From: a virus
DNA length: 22,184 nucleotides
Virus record (IMG/VR): IMGVR_UViG_3300009149_000321
Coordinates: 1-22,184 of that record
Direction: 5' to 3' (one strand)
Shown here: positions 1 to 7,309 of the stretch, piece after piece
Layout: each line of letters starts with the position of its first letter
Position numbering within the stretch: position 1 is the stretch's first letter
Made by a program: the position numbers and the translations under genes
The notes under the pieces: generated by a model
The model's input: only the letters and a program-made list of their open reading frames with translations
Told to the model about the DNA's origin: nothing
Databases searched by the model: none

Positions 1-1
1 A

Positions 2-1300
2 AAAGGAAACGTTAGTTTAGAAATCGATATTGATGCTGATTACCTTAAAAATAATCTATCAGAAGCTACTAAAAACGCTAATAAGATTAAAGTTCTAAAA
101 ACCCGCCGTGCTGAACTAATGCGTGATATGGAACAGGAAGCTGAACTAGAAGGAGGTCCAATTGCTGACAGGTACGGTGCCATGCTTAATAAAATAGATG
201 CTGCAATCGCTAAACTTTCAGGTACAGGAGAATGGGGTCCAGAAACGGATCCTTATATGGATAAAGGTGAAATTGAAAGACGAGCAGCAATGATAAGAGA
301 AATAGGCGGAGATAAAATGGAAGCTCTTATGGAGTTACAAAACATCTTAGATGAACTTCAAACATTAGGAGACCAAGCCAGAGATATTATTGCTCAAAAT
401 TTCCCATCTTACCTTAGTAAAGGAGAAGCATATGGTGCTTTTGATTTAGGGTTTTGGAGAAACAGATACGATACCACATTAGCTTCAATTGTAGACGAAA
501 TTGAAGAATATGGTGACGAAGAAGAGGGTGATGAAGAAATGATGCAAGAAGGAATACCAACAGTCTTTGATGATAAGAGTATGGATGACCTCCTTAACAT
601 TATCTTAAAGTATGTAGAAGATCCGGCAGATGCAGAAAAAGAATTAGAACGCTTTGACGCAGGAGGATTTGAAGCAATGTCAGATTCAGTACAAGCTAAC
701 CTTGATAGAGATGAAGAATATAAAGCTTGGTATAATAAACTACATAGCATAGAAGAAGATTTAGATCTCGGACATCAAGACAATGAACCTCATATGCTAA
801 AAGCTGACCTATATCGTATTGGAAAATACGCTATGGAATTATACCAGATGGTAGACCAGTTTGAAGGTCCAGGTGAAGTTGATTTTCCTCATTGGTGGCA
901 AGCTAAAATTATTAAAGCTAAAGATTATTTAGTAGGTGCTAAACATTATCTTGACTTTGAAACCAAAGAACCAGAAATTGATGCTATGTTAGACAAAGTA
1001 GAAGACATGGAGGTGTTTGATAATGTAGGTGTTGAGACTGAAGATGAATTATTTGAAAATAAAGATTCAAAATATACAGTAATTAGAACAGGAGGATCTG
1101 TTGGAGATAAATCTTTTAAAGAAGAATTTGATTCAGAAGAAAAAGCTAAAGAATATGCTAAAAGAATGAATAATCAACTCTCTCCTGGAGAAAAAAAATA
1201 TTATAAAATTAAATATAAAGTTATAGCTCCTAAAAATAAACCTGTATTTGAAGAAAAAACTTTAGCTGAAAAAATTGCTAAACAATTAAAATCTAAATAA
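2..1300 (+). CDS. Hypothetical acidic phage protein, 5' end outside the window
   Basis: I do not recognise a family. The reading frame is open from base 2 with no stop, so the ATG at 119 is probably internal and the gene begins upstream of the window. The visible 433 residues are strongly acidic and mostly helical, with a run of Asp/Glu around the middle (encoded near 510-545). A more basic C-terminal part (about 1075-1300) looks like a small separate alpha/beta domain with many Lys and Tyr. The stop codon overlaps the next ATG (TAATG), which suggests translational coupling with the following unknown genes. The co-directional context and composition suggest a virion or assembly protein, but nothing in the sequence proves it. 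Codon use becomes more AT-rich after about 1030. Confidence 0.75.
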   Translation, partial: KGNVSLEIDIDADYLKNNLSEATKNANKIKVLKTRRAELMRDMEQEAELEGGPIADRYGAMLNKIDAAIAKLSGTGEWGPETDPYMDKGEIERRAAMIREIGGDKMEALMELQNILDELQTLGDQARDIIAQNFPSYLSKGEAYGAFDLGFWRNRYDTTLASIVDEIEEYGDEEEGDEEMMQEGIPTVFDDKSMDDLLNIILKYVEDPADAEKELERFDAGGFEAMSDSVQANLDRDEEYKAWYNKLHSIEEDLDLGHQDNEPHMLKADLYRIGKYAMELYQMVDQFEGPGEVDFPHWWQAKIIKAKDYLVGAKHYLDFETKEPEIDAMLDKVEDMEVFDNVGVETEDELFENKDSKYTVIRTGGSVGDKSFKEEFDSEEKAKEYAKRMNNQLSPGEKKYYKIKYKVIAPKNKPVFEEKTLAEKIAKQLKSK

Positions 1301-1806
1301 TGACTAGAGACGAGTTTAAGGAAAAAATTAAAGTACTTGTAAAACAAATACACAAACCAGATTTTTTATCTGCTGAAGATACTGTTACTTTAGATGCTCC
1401 TAAATTTCCTGTCTTAGAAAAATTTCCTTCATTAAAAAATGTTATTATTGACTTATTAACAGACCAATATGAGTTATTCATAGTTGATATTCAATGGGTA
1501 GCACCACGTCCTACTACTTTTAGATTAATTTTAGGTAATGGTGAGTCATTTTTCTTAACATATACCCCAAGAAGTTGGATAGCTAAAATTGAAGGTAAAA
1601 ATTATTACTTAGCTAATATTGGAGAAGAAGAACAAGCTACTCAAACTTTAGCTAGAGTATTATCTTATGGTCAAAAAGCTGAAGGTGAAGTAGGAGCTGA
1701 AGCAGGAGCTGAAGCAGGAACTGAAACAGCTACAGATACTACAACAGAACCAGAAGCTCCAGCAGAAGAACCAGCAGCAGAAGAAGATACAACAGCAGAA
1801 GCATAA
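1300..1806 (+). CDS. Hypothetical phage protein with Ala/Glu/Thr-rich tail
   Basis: This 168-residue protein of unknown function has a compact N-terminal domain (about residues 1-125). That domain has an aromatic, beta-rich core containing FIVDIQWVAPRPTTF followed by SWIAKIEGKNYYLANIGEEE. From memory, similar small proteins occur in environmental T4-like phages, usually without an assigned role. The last 40 residues are low-complexity Ala, Glu, Thr and Pro (GAEAGAEAG and similar) and are probably disordered. The start codon overlaps the previous stop and the stop overlaps the next start, so it belongs to a coupled four-gene run ending at 3751. The acidic tail could be a linker or a DNA-mimic-like segment, but this is speculation. 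Confidence 0.8.
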   Translation: MTRDEFKEKIKVLVKQIHKPDFLSAEDTVTLDAPKFPVLEKFPSLKNVIIDLLTDQYELFIVDIQWVAPRPTTFRLILGNGESFFLTYTPRSWIAKIEGKNYYLANIGEEEQATQTLARVLSYGQKAEGEVGAEAGAEAGTETATDTTTEPEAPAEEPAAEEDTTAEA

Positions 1807-2759
1807 TGGAATTATCTAGGGAACATATAATTTATAATTTAGGCATTCCTGTTCCTTTAAATGAATCTATTCATTTTAGCAGACCAATGGAACTTAGGAT
1901 ACTTCATGAGCAAATGCTTTATGAAACTTTCTTAGATTCAATTAAAACCTTTGCTAAAGAAAAATTTAATCAAGTAATAACAACTATTAAAGATTGGAAA
2001 GACGCAGCTGTAGTTATAGGTAAAGTATTGTCTAATGGAGATTTATTAAATGATTTTTTAAAACCATTAGAAAGAAGAGTAGAAAAATTAATCCAACCAC
2101 TTACAGATTTTCTTAAAAAAATTAAATTAGATTCTTTTATTGAAAAGATTAAACAATTTATAGAAAAAATTAAATCTTTACAAGGTTGGAAAAAATTTAT
2201 GGCCTTAGTTACAGCAGGAAGTATAATAACTTTTATTATAGAAAAATTAAAATCTTTAGCTCCTGATGCTGTTAAAGACTTTTTAACAAAATATTTTTCA
2301 CCTACTTTTGTAACAGACATTTTAGGAAAATTAACTGATTTTCAATCATACTTAGGATTTTTACAACCTATTGTAAAAGGAGCTGAAATTATATTTAATT
2401 TTTTAAAACCATTAATAGAAGCATTTGCCGTTGCTCTTAAATCTGGGGGTAAATTTGCAACAAAATTAGTTAAAGAAAATAAAATGAGAAAATCAGAATT
2501 AAAAAACTTAATTCGTGAAAGAATTTTAAAAGAAGCTGAAGAAACAGCTTTACCTAACCTTGATGGTATTAAAACAAGTGATGCTAAACAAGCAGCTAAT
2601 TTTATTAGAAATAATAAACAAATACAAAAATTAATAGGTAATATTAATAACCCAAATGAGGTAAATGAATTCTTTTCAGTACTTTTAGGTTATATGCAAG
2701 ACATTAAAGGAGTAAATAAACAAAACCTTAAAGGTTTAATAGATACTAAATTCAAATAA
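1806..2759 (+). CDS. Hypothetical helical protein with an internal tag-like start
   Basis: This 317-residue, Lys-rich, almost entirely alpha-helical protein has no family I recognise. Residues about 30-120 are amphipathic helices. Residues about 133-150 (FMALVTAGSIITFIIEKL) are hydrophobic enough to touch a membrane but are not a clear transmembrane segment. The N-terminal region has several L/I-x-E motifs (LNE, LHE) of the kind cut by T4-type prohead proteases. At residue 227 (base 2484) an internal Met begins MRKSELKNLIRERILKEAEE, which resembles the N-terminal tags of several neighbouring proteins and is preceded by an A-rich stretch. The last 91 residues could therefore be a fused module or a second product. 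It is coupled to both neighbours by TAATG overlaps. A structural or injected virion protein is possible. Confidence 0.8.
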   Translation: MELSREHIIYNLGIPVPLNESIHFSRPMELRILHEQMLYETFLDSIKTFAKEKFNQVITTIKDWKDAAVVIGKVLSNGDLLNDFLKPLERRVEKLIQPLTDFLKKIKLDSFIEKIKQFIEKIKSLQGWKKFMALVTAGSIITFIIEKLKSLAPDAVKDFLTKYFSPTFVTDILGKLTDFQSYLGFLQPIVKGAEIIFNFLKPLIEAFAVALKSGGKFATKLVKENKMRKSELKNLIRERILKEAEETALPNLDGIKTSDAKQAANFIRNNKQIQKLIGNINNPNEVNEFFSVLLGYMQDIKGVNKQNLKGLIDTKFK

Positions 2760-3751
2760 TGGATATATTAGATAAATTTTTAAACAAAGTTGCTTACAAG
2801 TTCCCTAAAGGCTATCCTGATATGAATAGTCCTGAGGATGTTTTATTATTAAAAACATTATTAGAATCATACACTAAAGAAGAAGTTTCTTTAATTAAAG
2901 AAGGTTCTGAAGTATATGATACTACTATTAAAAAAGCATTAGGTGTTGATGAAATACCTAGATCAAAAAATAAATACCCATTCCCAGGTGAGGGAGGATC
3001 TACTTTTTCTATTCAAGTTAAAGCTGATGATAAAGAAGTTTTTGATCAATTATATGGAATAGCTCCACCTAAAAAAGGTGAAGAAGAAGGTGAAACTAAA
3101 GGTGTAGGTAATGGTGAAATTGCCTTATATTGGCTTTATAACTTTTCAAACAGTGGTGTAAGTGTTGAAGAAGGTAGAAAAGGAGATGATCCTGATTTAT
3201 TCTTTAATGAAGTAGGTATTGAGGTTAAAGCTTATAAATCACATAATGGTAAAATTCCAATAGGAAGATTTGGTACTGATACAGAAAACTTAGGTCTTTT
3301 AGGTGTTATATTTGGTATTAATGCTTTAAGTAAAGCTTTAGGTGGTGGAGATGTAGCTAGAACAGTTAACCCAACAAATTTTTCAGGTGTAGATTTAATG
3401 CCTGCTTTTGAACAAGTATTAGATTTAGAAAAAATAGATGATTTAGATGGTTTAGCTACAAAATATCCTATTTTTAAAACATTAAAAGATAATCTTAATA
3501 CTATCAATACAGCTTTAGAAAATCCGGATGATGCTAAAGATGCTGCCATTGCTATGGCATATAAAATGCTAGAGGCTAAATTAGGTAGAAAACCAGGTGA
3601 TGGAGGGTATTTAGCTAATATATTAAAAAATGGAGATATTAAGTTTTTTGCTATTAATTTAGATAAATTAAGATCTTCAGAAGATTTATTAAATAATTTT
3701 TCTGCTAAACAAAGTGCTTTAATACTTAATTTTGGTAAAGTATTTGGATAA
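2759..3751 (+). CDS. Hypothetical protein with PD-(D/E)XK nuclease-like motif
   Basis: This 330-residue protein contains the series E120, then DPD at 144-146, then E155-V156-K157. The spacing PD-x8-EVK within a hydrophobic strand pair (DPDLFFNEVGIEVKAYK) matches the active-site signature of the PD-(D/E)XK nuclease fold, with E120 (GNGEIAL) as a plausible upstream acidic helix residue. That superfamily includes restriction enzymes, resolvases and phage DNA-processing nucleases. I infer a DNA-cleaving or degenerate nuclease-like role, because the motif alone is short and the overall family is unknown to me. The C-terminal half is helical and ends in the short strand-like SALILNFGKVFG. It closes the coupled four-gene run, and its stop codon merges with the ATATTTATAA motif before the next gene. 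Confidence 0.78.
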   Translation: MDILDKFLNKVAYKFPKGYPDMNSPEDVLLLKTLLESYTKEEVSLIKEGSEVYDTTIKKALGVDEIPRSKNKYPFPGEGGSTFSIQVKADDKEVFDQLYGIAPPKKGEEEGETKGVGNGEIALYWLYNFSNSGVSVEEGRKGDDPDLFFNEVGIEVKAYKSHNGKIPIGRFGTDTENLGLLGVIFGINALSKALGGGDVARTVNPTNFSGVDLMPAFEQVLDLEKIDDLDGLATKYPIFKTLKDNLNTINTALENPDDAKDAAIAMAYKMLEAKLGRKPGDGGYLANILKNGDIKFFAINLDKLRSSEDLLNNFSAKQSALILNFGKVFG

Positions 3752-3760
3752 TATTTATAA
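3751..3760 (+). promoter_or_regulatory. Junction decamer ATATTTATAA (copy 1)
   Basis: This is an exact copy of a decamer found at five gene junctions in the window. The last base of the upstream TAA stop is its first base, and it lies 2 bases before the ATG at 3763. Its reverse complement contains TATAAATA, the T4 late-promoter core. Its function is unknown: it could be a start-context or promoter element. Confidence 0.35.
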
Positions 3761-3762
3761 CC

Positions 3763-4431
3763 ATGAACCTTAGAAAAGTCATAACAGAAGCATTAATAGC
3801 CAAAAAAGTAATCAGTGATTGCAATTGCGGTTGTAAAGCTTCAGAAAAATGTAATAAAGCGCCTATATTAAACGAAAGTATTGCTCCGCGCGAAATATTG
3901 TCTGAAGGTTTAAAATACCATATAGACAATAATAAGCCACTTACTGAGCATCTTTATCGTGCCGGATCTAAAAATTATTTTAATTTATGGTCTGAAGCAA
4001 GAGCATTATATGTTCGTAATATATTAGACTTTTCAGGTGATGATTTAGAAATTTTAACTGAAACTCACTTAGGTGAATTTGGTATATTTGAAGGTAAAAA
4101 AGTTCCATTAGATTTTATTATGGAAGATGAATACCTTGATTTAAATGAAGAAAAAAAGAAAAACCCACCATTAAATAAACCTAAAAGAGGTGGATCTAAA
4201 GCATATTATGTTTATGTTAAAGATCCTAAAACCAAAAGAATTAAAAAAGTATCATTTGGTTCAGGTGGATTAAAAGCAAAAATTAATAATCCAAAAGCAA
4301 GACAAGCATTTGCTAAAAGACATAGATGTTCAGAAAAGAATGACAAAACAAAAGCATCTTACTGGAGCTGCCGTTTACCAAGATATGCTAAATTGTTAGG
4401 ATTAAAATCTAACTTTTCAGGATTTTGGTAA
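3763..4431 (+). CDS. Tagged phage protein with C-terminal YWSC basic module
   Basis: This is a 222-residue two-part protein. The N-terminal tag-like helix MNLRKVITEALIAKK is followed by a short cluster with four Cys (CNCGCKASEKC, about residues 22-32) and many L/I-x-E sites (LNE, LSE, LTE, LNE). From about residue 145 comes a basic module: AYYVYVKDPKTKRIKKVSFG, an NPKARQAFAKRHRC element, then KTKASYWSCRLPRYAK. From memory, this NPxxRxxFxxRHxC...KTKAxYWSC pattern is a recurrent uncharacterised module in marine T4-like phages. The tag and the cleavage-like sites suggest a protein packaged into and processed in the prohead, which is inference. It ends in -NFSGFW, and its stop overlaps the TTG start of the next gene. 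Confidence 0.82.
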   Translation: MNLRKVITEALIAKKVISDCNCGCKASEKCNKAPILNESIAPREILSEGLKYHIDNNKPLTEHLYRAGSKNYFNLWSEARALYVRNILDFSGDDLEILTETHLGEFGIFEGKKVPLDFIMEDEYLDLNEEKKKNPPLNKPKRGGSKAYYVYVKDPKTKRIKKVSFGSGGLKAKINNPKARQAFAKRHRCSEKNDKTKASYWSCRLPRYAKLLGLKSNFSGFW

Positions 4432-4589
4432 AATTAACAGACATATTGAAAGAACTTCTTCAAGAAAAGAAGAAAAAACGAGACAGATGTCTTCGTATTG
4501 CTGACCGTAAATTCAAAAAACCATCAGCATATAAATCAGGTGCTGTAGTTAGATGTCGTAGAGGTAAAATTTGGAAAGGTATAAAATGA
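4425..4589 (+). CDS. Small basic tagged phage protein, TTG start
   Basis: This 54-residue protein starts at TTG (4425), overlaps the previous stop and ends TGA with the next ATG overlapping it (ATGA). The start is supported by comparison with the next gene: read from TTG, the N-terminus (M)VKLTDILKELLQE aligns residue for residue with MIKLTDIILEIIKE. The rest, DRCLRIADRKFKKPSAYKSG then AVVRCRRGKIWKG, is Lys/Arg-rich with two Cys. It matches a common environmental-phage pattern of a PSAY-S-G-x-V-x-C-R-x-G core, which I recognise from memory as uncharacterised. It is probably a small DNA- or metal-binding virion-associated protein. An alternative is that it is the product of a -1 frameshift extending the upstream protein, but no classical slippery heptamer is present. 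Confidence 0.75.
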   Translation: MVKLTDILKELLQEKKKKRDRCLRIADRKFKKPSAYKSGAVVRCRRGKIWKGIK

Positions 4590-4852
4590 TAAAGTTAACT
4601 GACATAATTTTAGAAATTATTAAAGAAGACGAATCATTACATAAATGGTTTAAACGTCAAGGTACCTCTGGTAAAGAAGGTGGTTGGGTAGATTGTAATA
4701 CCTGTAGAAAAGATAAAAAAACAGGTAGATTAAAATGTAAAGCCTGTGGTAGAAAAAAAGGTGAAAAAAGATCTAAATACCCTTCTTGTCGTCCTACTCC
4801 ATCTAAATGTAAATCAAAAGGTAAAGGTAAAACATGGGGCAAAACCAAGTAA
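4586..4852 (+). CDS. Small basic Cys-rich phage protein (KYPSCRPTPSKC type)
   Basis: This 88-residue protein is read from the ATG at 4586, which overlaps the previous TGA. An upstream in-frame TTG at 4571 is less likely, because the ATG start gives an N-terminal tag (MIKLTDIILEIIKED) matching the preceding gene. Residues about 18-35 read LHKWFKRQGTSGKEGGWVDC. They are followed by two CxxC pairs (CNTC, CKAC) and a GEKRSKYPSCRPTPSKCK stretch. This WF...GGWVDC...KYPxCRP pattern is familiar from phage proteins of the DUF5872-like kind, with no known function. The two CxxC pairs could bind zinc. The C-terminus is almost all Lys, Gly and Ser, which fits nucleic-acid binding or packaging with DNA in the head (inference). 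Confidence 0.8.
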   Translation: MIKLTDIILEIIKEDESLHKWFKRQGTSGKEGGWVDCNTCRKDKKTGRLKCKACGRKKGEKRSKYPSCRPTPSKCKSKGKGKTWGKTK

Positions 4853-4855
4853 AAA

Positions 4856-5287
4856 ATGAAAAATTTTAATTTAAAAAAATATTTAATTGAAGGTAAGTTA
4901 CATGAAAAATCAATGTCTTGTCCTCTCCCAACTCAAGATTTAGAATTAAATACCAAAAATAGAAATTCAGCAATTAAAGCTGATTATATTCAATATGGTC
5001 CTCTTAATTTAAGCGATGAAGAATATTGGGAAAGAGCAGCTAAACATTGGAATACAACTCCAGATGAAGCTAAAAAATCAAAATGTAAAAATTGTGTTGC
5101 TTTTGATATATCAGAAAGAATGTTAGAATGCATGCCAGGTTCAGTACAAGAAGATGGTTATTTAGGATATTGTTGGATGCATAGTTTTAAATGCCATAGT
5201 GAAAGAACATGTTACACTTGGGCAGCTGGAGGTCCTATTGATGAAGATAAAGTATCTTATGAATGGCAGGAACGTAAAGGAAAATGA
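4856..5287 (+). CDS. Tagged Cys-rich protein, high-potential iron-sulfur protein-like
   Basis: This 143-residue protein has an N-terminal tag-like segment (MKNFNLKKYLIEGKLHEKS) with L/I-x-E sites, a Tyr/Trp-rich middle, and a Cys cluster: C77-x2-C80-x11-C92-x13-C106, then C113 and C119. The local text CKNCVAF, ECMPGS and GYLGYCWM resembles the CxxC...C-x-x-PG...GWC layout of high-potential iron-sulfur proteins, which hold a [4Fe-4S] cluster and carry electrons. The resemblance is by eye, and a zinc or structural disulfide site is the main alternative. Similar proteins with the C-W-M-H...KCHSxRTCxTWAxGGPI end are, from memory, widespread in aquatic phages. The next gene overlaps it at ATGA, which implies coupling. 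Confidence 0.82.
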   Translation: MKNFNLKKYLIEGKLHEKSMSCPLPTQDLELNTKNRNSAIKADYIQYGPLNLSDEEYWERAAKHWNTTPDEAKKSKCKNCVAFDISERMLECMPGSVQEDGYLGYCWMHSFKCHSERTCYTWAAGGPIDEDKVSYEWQERKGK

Positions 5288-5544
5288 GACCATACATTGA
5301 CTTAGAAGTCACAGACAAATATATTATTAGGGAATTTTCTGAAAACATTGACCCAATAGAATTATTGTGGCATCGTGATGATGAAAATAGAACAGTTGAA
5401 ATAATTGGAGAAACAGATTGGAAGTTACAACTTGATAATCAATTGCCGACTTCTATAAATGAACCTATATTTATACCAAGACATGAATGGCATCGTGTTA
5501 TAAAAGGAACAGGAAAGTTAAAACTAAAAATACATAAAGACTGA
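5284..5544 (+). CDS. Small cupin-like phage protein
   Basis: This 86-residue protein is nearly all beta-strand. It contains LLWHRDDENRTVEI, then DWKLQLDNQLP, then PIFIPRHEWHRVIKGTGKLK. The pattern H-x-D/E...(G)...IP-x-x-x-x-H-R-V-I-K-G is the layout of a single cupin barrel, with His residues that could bind a metal. The length (under 90 residues) is the minimum for such a fold. Small HRD...IP..HRVIKG proteins recur in T4-like marine phages. Their role is unknown, with structural decoration or small-molecule/metal binding both possible. It is translationally coupled to the Cys-rich gene upstream, and a strong terminator follows it after about 40 bases, so it is the last gene of its operon. 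Confidence 0.8.
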   Translation: MRPYIDLEVTDKYIIREFSENIDPIELLWHRDDENRTVEIIGETDWKLQLDNQLPTSINEPIFIPRHEWHRVIKGTGKLKLKIHKD

Positions 5545-5585
5545 TTCATAGCCAGTCGCCCGTAAGGGATAAAAAATATGGAGCT

Positions 5586-5615
5586 GTGGCCCACCTTAAA
5601 AAGTGGGCCACTTTT
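5586..5615 (+). terminator. Rho-independent terminator after the cupin-like gene
   Basis: A perfect 9-bp GC-rich stem (GTGGCCCAC at 5586-5594 with GTGGGCCAC at 5603-5611) has an 8-base A-rich loop and is followed by TTTT. It ends the operon running from the window start. A smaller CCC-GTAA-GGG hairpin lies just upstream, around 5559-5569, and its meaning is unclear. Confidence 0.85.
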
Positions 5616-5650
5616 AGTTTGGCTTTAAATGTAAAGAATGATATATTAAA

Positions 5651-7021
5651 ATGTTAAATATGGCAAAGAAAATTGTAATCGTAGGAGCAGGTGTAGCAGG
5701 TGTAAATGCTGCTACCAAATTAGTTGACAATGGTTATCCTGGAAAAGACATTACTATTATTGATATGGGTAATGATCCTTATAACAGGAAACCTGAAGAA
5801 GTAATGACTGGTTTCTTAGGAGCTGGTGGATGGTCAGATGGTAAATTAACTTATCATACAGCAATTGGAGGACAATTATCTAAGTATGTTGGTGAGAAAA
5901 AAGCTATGTCTTTAATGGATGAAGTAATTACTAATTTTAAACGTTTCCATCCTAAACCAGAAGAAGTACAATGTTCTAATCCAGAAGAAGAACCAGAGTT
6001 TATTAAGCCATATTTTGGTCTTCGTTTGTTTCCTGTATGGCATGTTGGTACAGATTATCTACATGAGATTGGAAAAAATTGGTATGATTATTTAGTATCA
6101 AAAGGTATCAATTTTATTTGGAATGAAAAAGTATTCAAAGTTGACTTTGAATCAAATTTAGTATATTGTACTCATAAAGGTAAACAAGGAGAAAATGCTA
6201 TTTCTTATGACCAATTGATTTTTGGTGTAGGTAAATCAGGCATTGATTTTGCTCAAGAAATTCAAGATGAGTATCAATTAGAAACAGAACCTAAATCAGT
6301 TCAAATCGGTGTTCGATTTGAAGCACCACAAAAACACTTCCAGAAACTAATTGACATCAGTTACGATTTTAAATTGTATCGTAAATTTGAAAATAAAGGA
6401 GTATCACTTCGTTCATTCTGTACAAATAATAATGCGGCTTATGTTGCTGTAGAAAAAACTTATGGTGATAACAGTTATAATGGTCATGCTAAAAAAGATG
6501 AAAAATATAGAAATAACATGACTAATTTTGGTATCTTGATGGAAATTCAAGGTGTTAAAAATCCATTTAAATGGTCACGTAATGTTGTAAATAAATGTCA
6601 AATCAAAGGAAAAGGTTTGTATTACTCTCCTTCACGTACTGTTTCTCAAACATCTGAAGGTAATCAAGTAGAGGCTTTCCAAATTGGTTTAGAAGAATTG
6701 AGTGAAATTAAAAAAACATTCCAAGGTTATTTTGATTACATTACTGACTTTATTGATGATATGAAAAAAGTATTCCCAACATTAGGTGATGATTGGGGTA
6801 TTTATATTCCTGAAGTAAAATATTTGTCACCTGAACCACTTGTTTATGACAGTGATTTAGCTCTTATTGATTATCCAAATGTTCACTTTGTAGGAGATGC
6901 TTTATCAGCACGTGGTATTACAGTTTCAGGAGCTCAAGGTATCTTATCAGTTTCTAAAATTCTAAAACCAATAGAAGACGAATGGGATAATCATATTGGT
7001 GACGTTATTCAATGGCGCTAG
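5651..7021 (+). CDS. FAD-dependent dehydrogenase, COG2509-like
   Basis: This 456-residue flavoprotein has the Rossmann dinucleotide signature KIVIVGAGVAGVNAA near its N-terminus. It is followed by an FLGAGGWSDGKLTYHTAIGG segment, which resembles the G-x-x-G-A-x-S-D-G-K-L block of the uncharacterised FAD-dependent dehydrogenases of COG2509. The C-terminal VGDALSARGITVSGAQGIL element matches the second FAD-binding signature (GD...G-x-x-x-A-x-x-G) of that family. It should bind FAD and oxidise or reduce an unknown substrate in the cytoplasm. The length is normal and no key motif is missing. Either the ATG at 5651 or the one at 5660 (MAKKIV) could be the start, and the second fits the family better. 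It is the first gene after a terminator, so a promoter is expected in 5616-5650. Confidence 0.85.
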   Translation: MLNMAKKIVIVGAGVAGVNAATKLVDNGYPGKDITIIDMGNDPYNRKPEEVMTGFLGAGGWSDGKLTYHTAIGGQLSKYVGEKKAMSLMDEVITNFKRFHPKPEEVQCSNPEEEPEFIKPYFGLRLFPVWHVGTDYLHEIGKNWYDYLVSKGINFIWNEKVFKVDFESNLVYCTHKGKQGENAISYDQLIFGVGKSGIDFAQEIQDEYQLETEPKSVQIGVRFEAPQKHFQKLIDISYDFKLYRKFENKGVSLRSFCTNNNAAYVAVEKTYGDNSYNGHAKKDEKYRNNMTNFGILMEIQGVKNPFKWSRNVVNKCQIKGKGLYYSPSRTVSQTSEGNQVEAFQIGLEELSEIKKTFQGYFDYITDFIDDMKKVFPTLGDDWGIYIPEVKYLSPEPLVYDSDLALIDYPNVHFVGDALSARGITVSGAQGILSVSKILKPIEDEWDNHIGDVIQWR

Positions 7022-7052
7022 TTTGGAAATCCATAAAAAAGATGTTATATTA

Positions 7053-7307
7053 ATGATTATGAATGACAAGTATAAACAGTCAAAAAGACTTAGAAAAACA
7101 GACGGAACTATCGCTTATGTGTTTGATGGAAAACTTCATAATTGGGAAGGACCAGCTTTAATTCCTGAAGGTAATGAGCGTAAACGTGAATATTATCTTC
7201 ACGGTATTCAATACACTGAAGAAGGTTGGAAAGAAGCTCGTCGTAATCGTGAAGGTTTGCCTTGGTACAAGACAGCGATGGGTCAAGCAGGACAAAATAG
7301 AAACTAA
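7053..7307 (+). CDS. Small conserved phage protein (DGKLHNWEGPA type)
   Basis: This protein has 84 residues from the ATG at 7053 (or 82 from 7059). An in-frame TTG at 6996 would add 19 residues overlapping the dehydrogenase gene and is less likely. The core reads GTIAYVFDGKLHNWEGPALI, then EYYLHGIQYTEEGWKEARRN and GLPWYK. The D-G-x-x-H-x-x-x-G-P-A and Y-x-x-G-x-x-Y-T pattern resembles a MORN/YwqK-type beta-hairpin repeat found in many phage and bacterial proteins. From memory, close relatives occur in T4-like marine phages. The function is unknown. It lies between two enzyme genes, 31 bases after the first and 2 before the next, so it is probably co-transcribed with them. Confidence 0.75.
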   Translation: MIMNDKYKQSKRLRKTDGTIAYVFDGKLHNWEGPALIPEGNERKREYYLHGIQYTEEGWKEARRNREGLPWYKTAMGQAGQNRN

Positions 7308-7309
7308 TC

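Noticed and set aside
4417-4431. Programmed -1 frameshift joining the YWSC protein to the next small protein
   Set aside because: The bases GGATTTTGGTAA do not form a classical slippery heptamer, and the tag alignment favours independent initiation at TTG 4425.
4571-4585. TTG start at 4571 for the Cys-rich gene
   Set aside because: The ATG at 4586 overlaps the previous stop and gives an N-terminus that aligns with the tag of the neighbouring protein.
5558-5580. preQ1-like riboswitch (small stem followed by an A-rich tail)
   Set aside because: The stem is only three base pairs with a four-base loop, and there is no pseudoknot partner. It also lies upstream of a terminator rather than before a queuosine gene.
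5578-5628. 16-codon open frame starting at ATG 5578 with an A-rich context
   Set aside because: It runs straight through the terminator stem, its composition is dictated by that hairpin, and the product is too short to support.
6996-7052. TTG start at 6996 for the small conserved gene
   Set aside because: The added 19 residues overlap the dehydrogenase reading frame and do not resemble the compact core. An ATG at 7053 in an AT-rich context is simpler.
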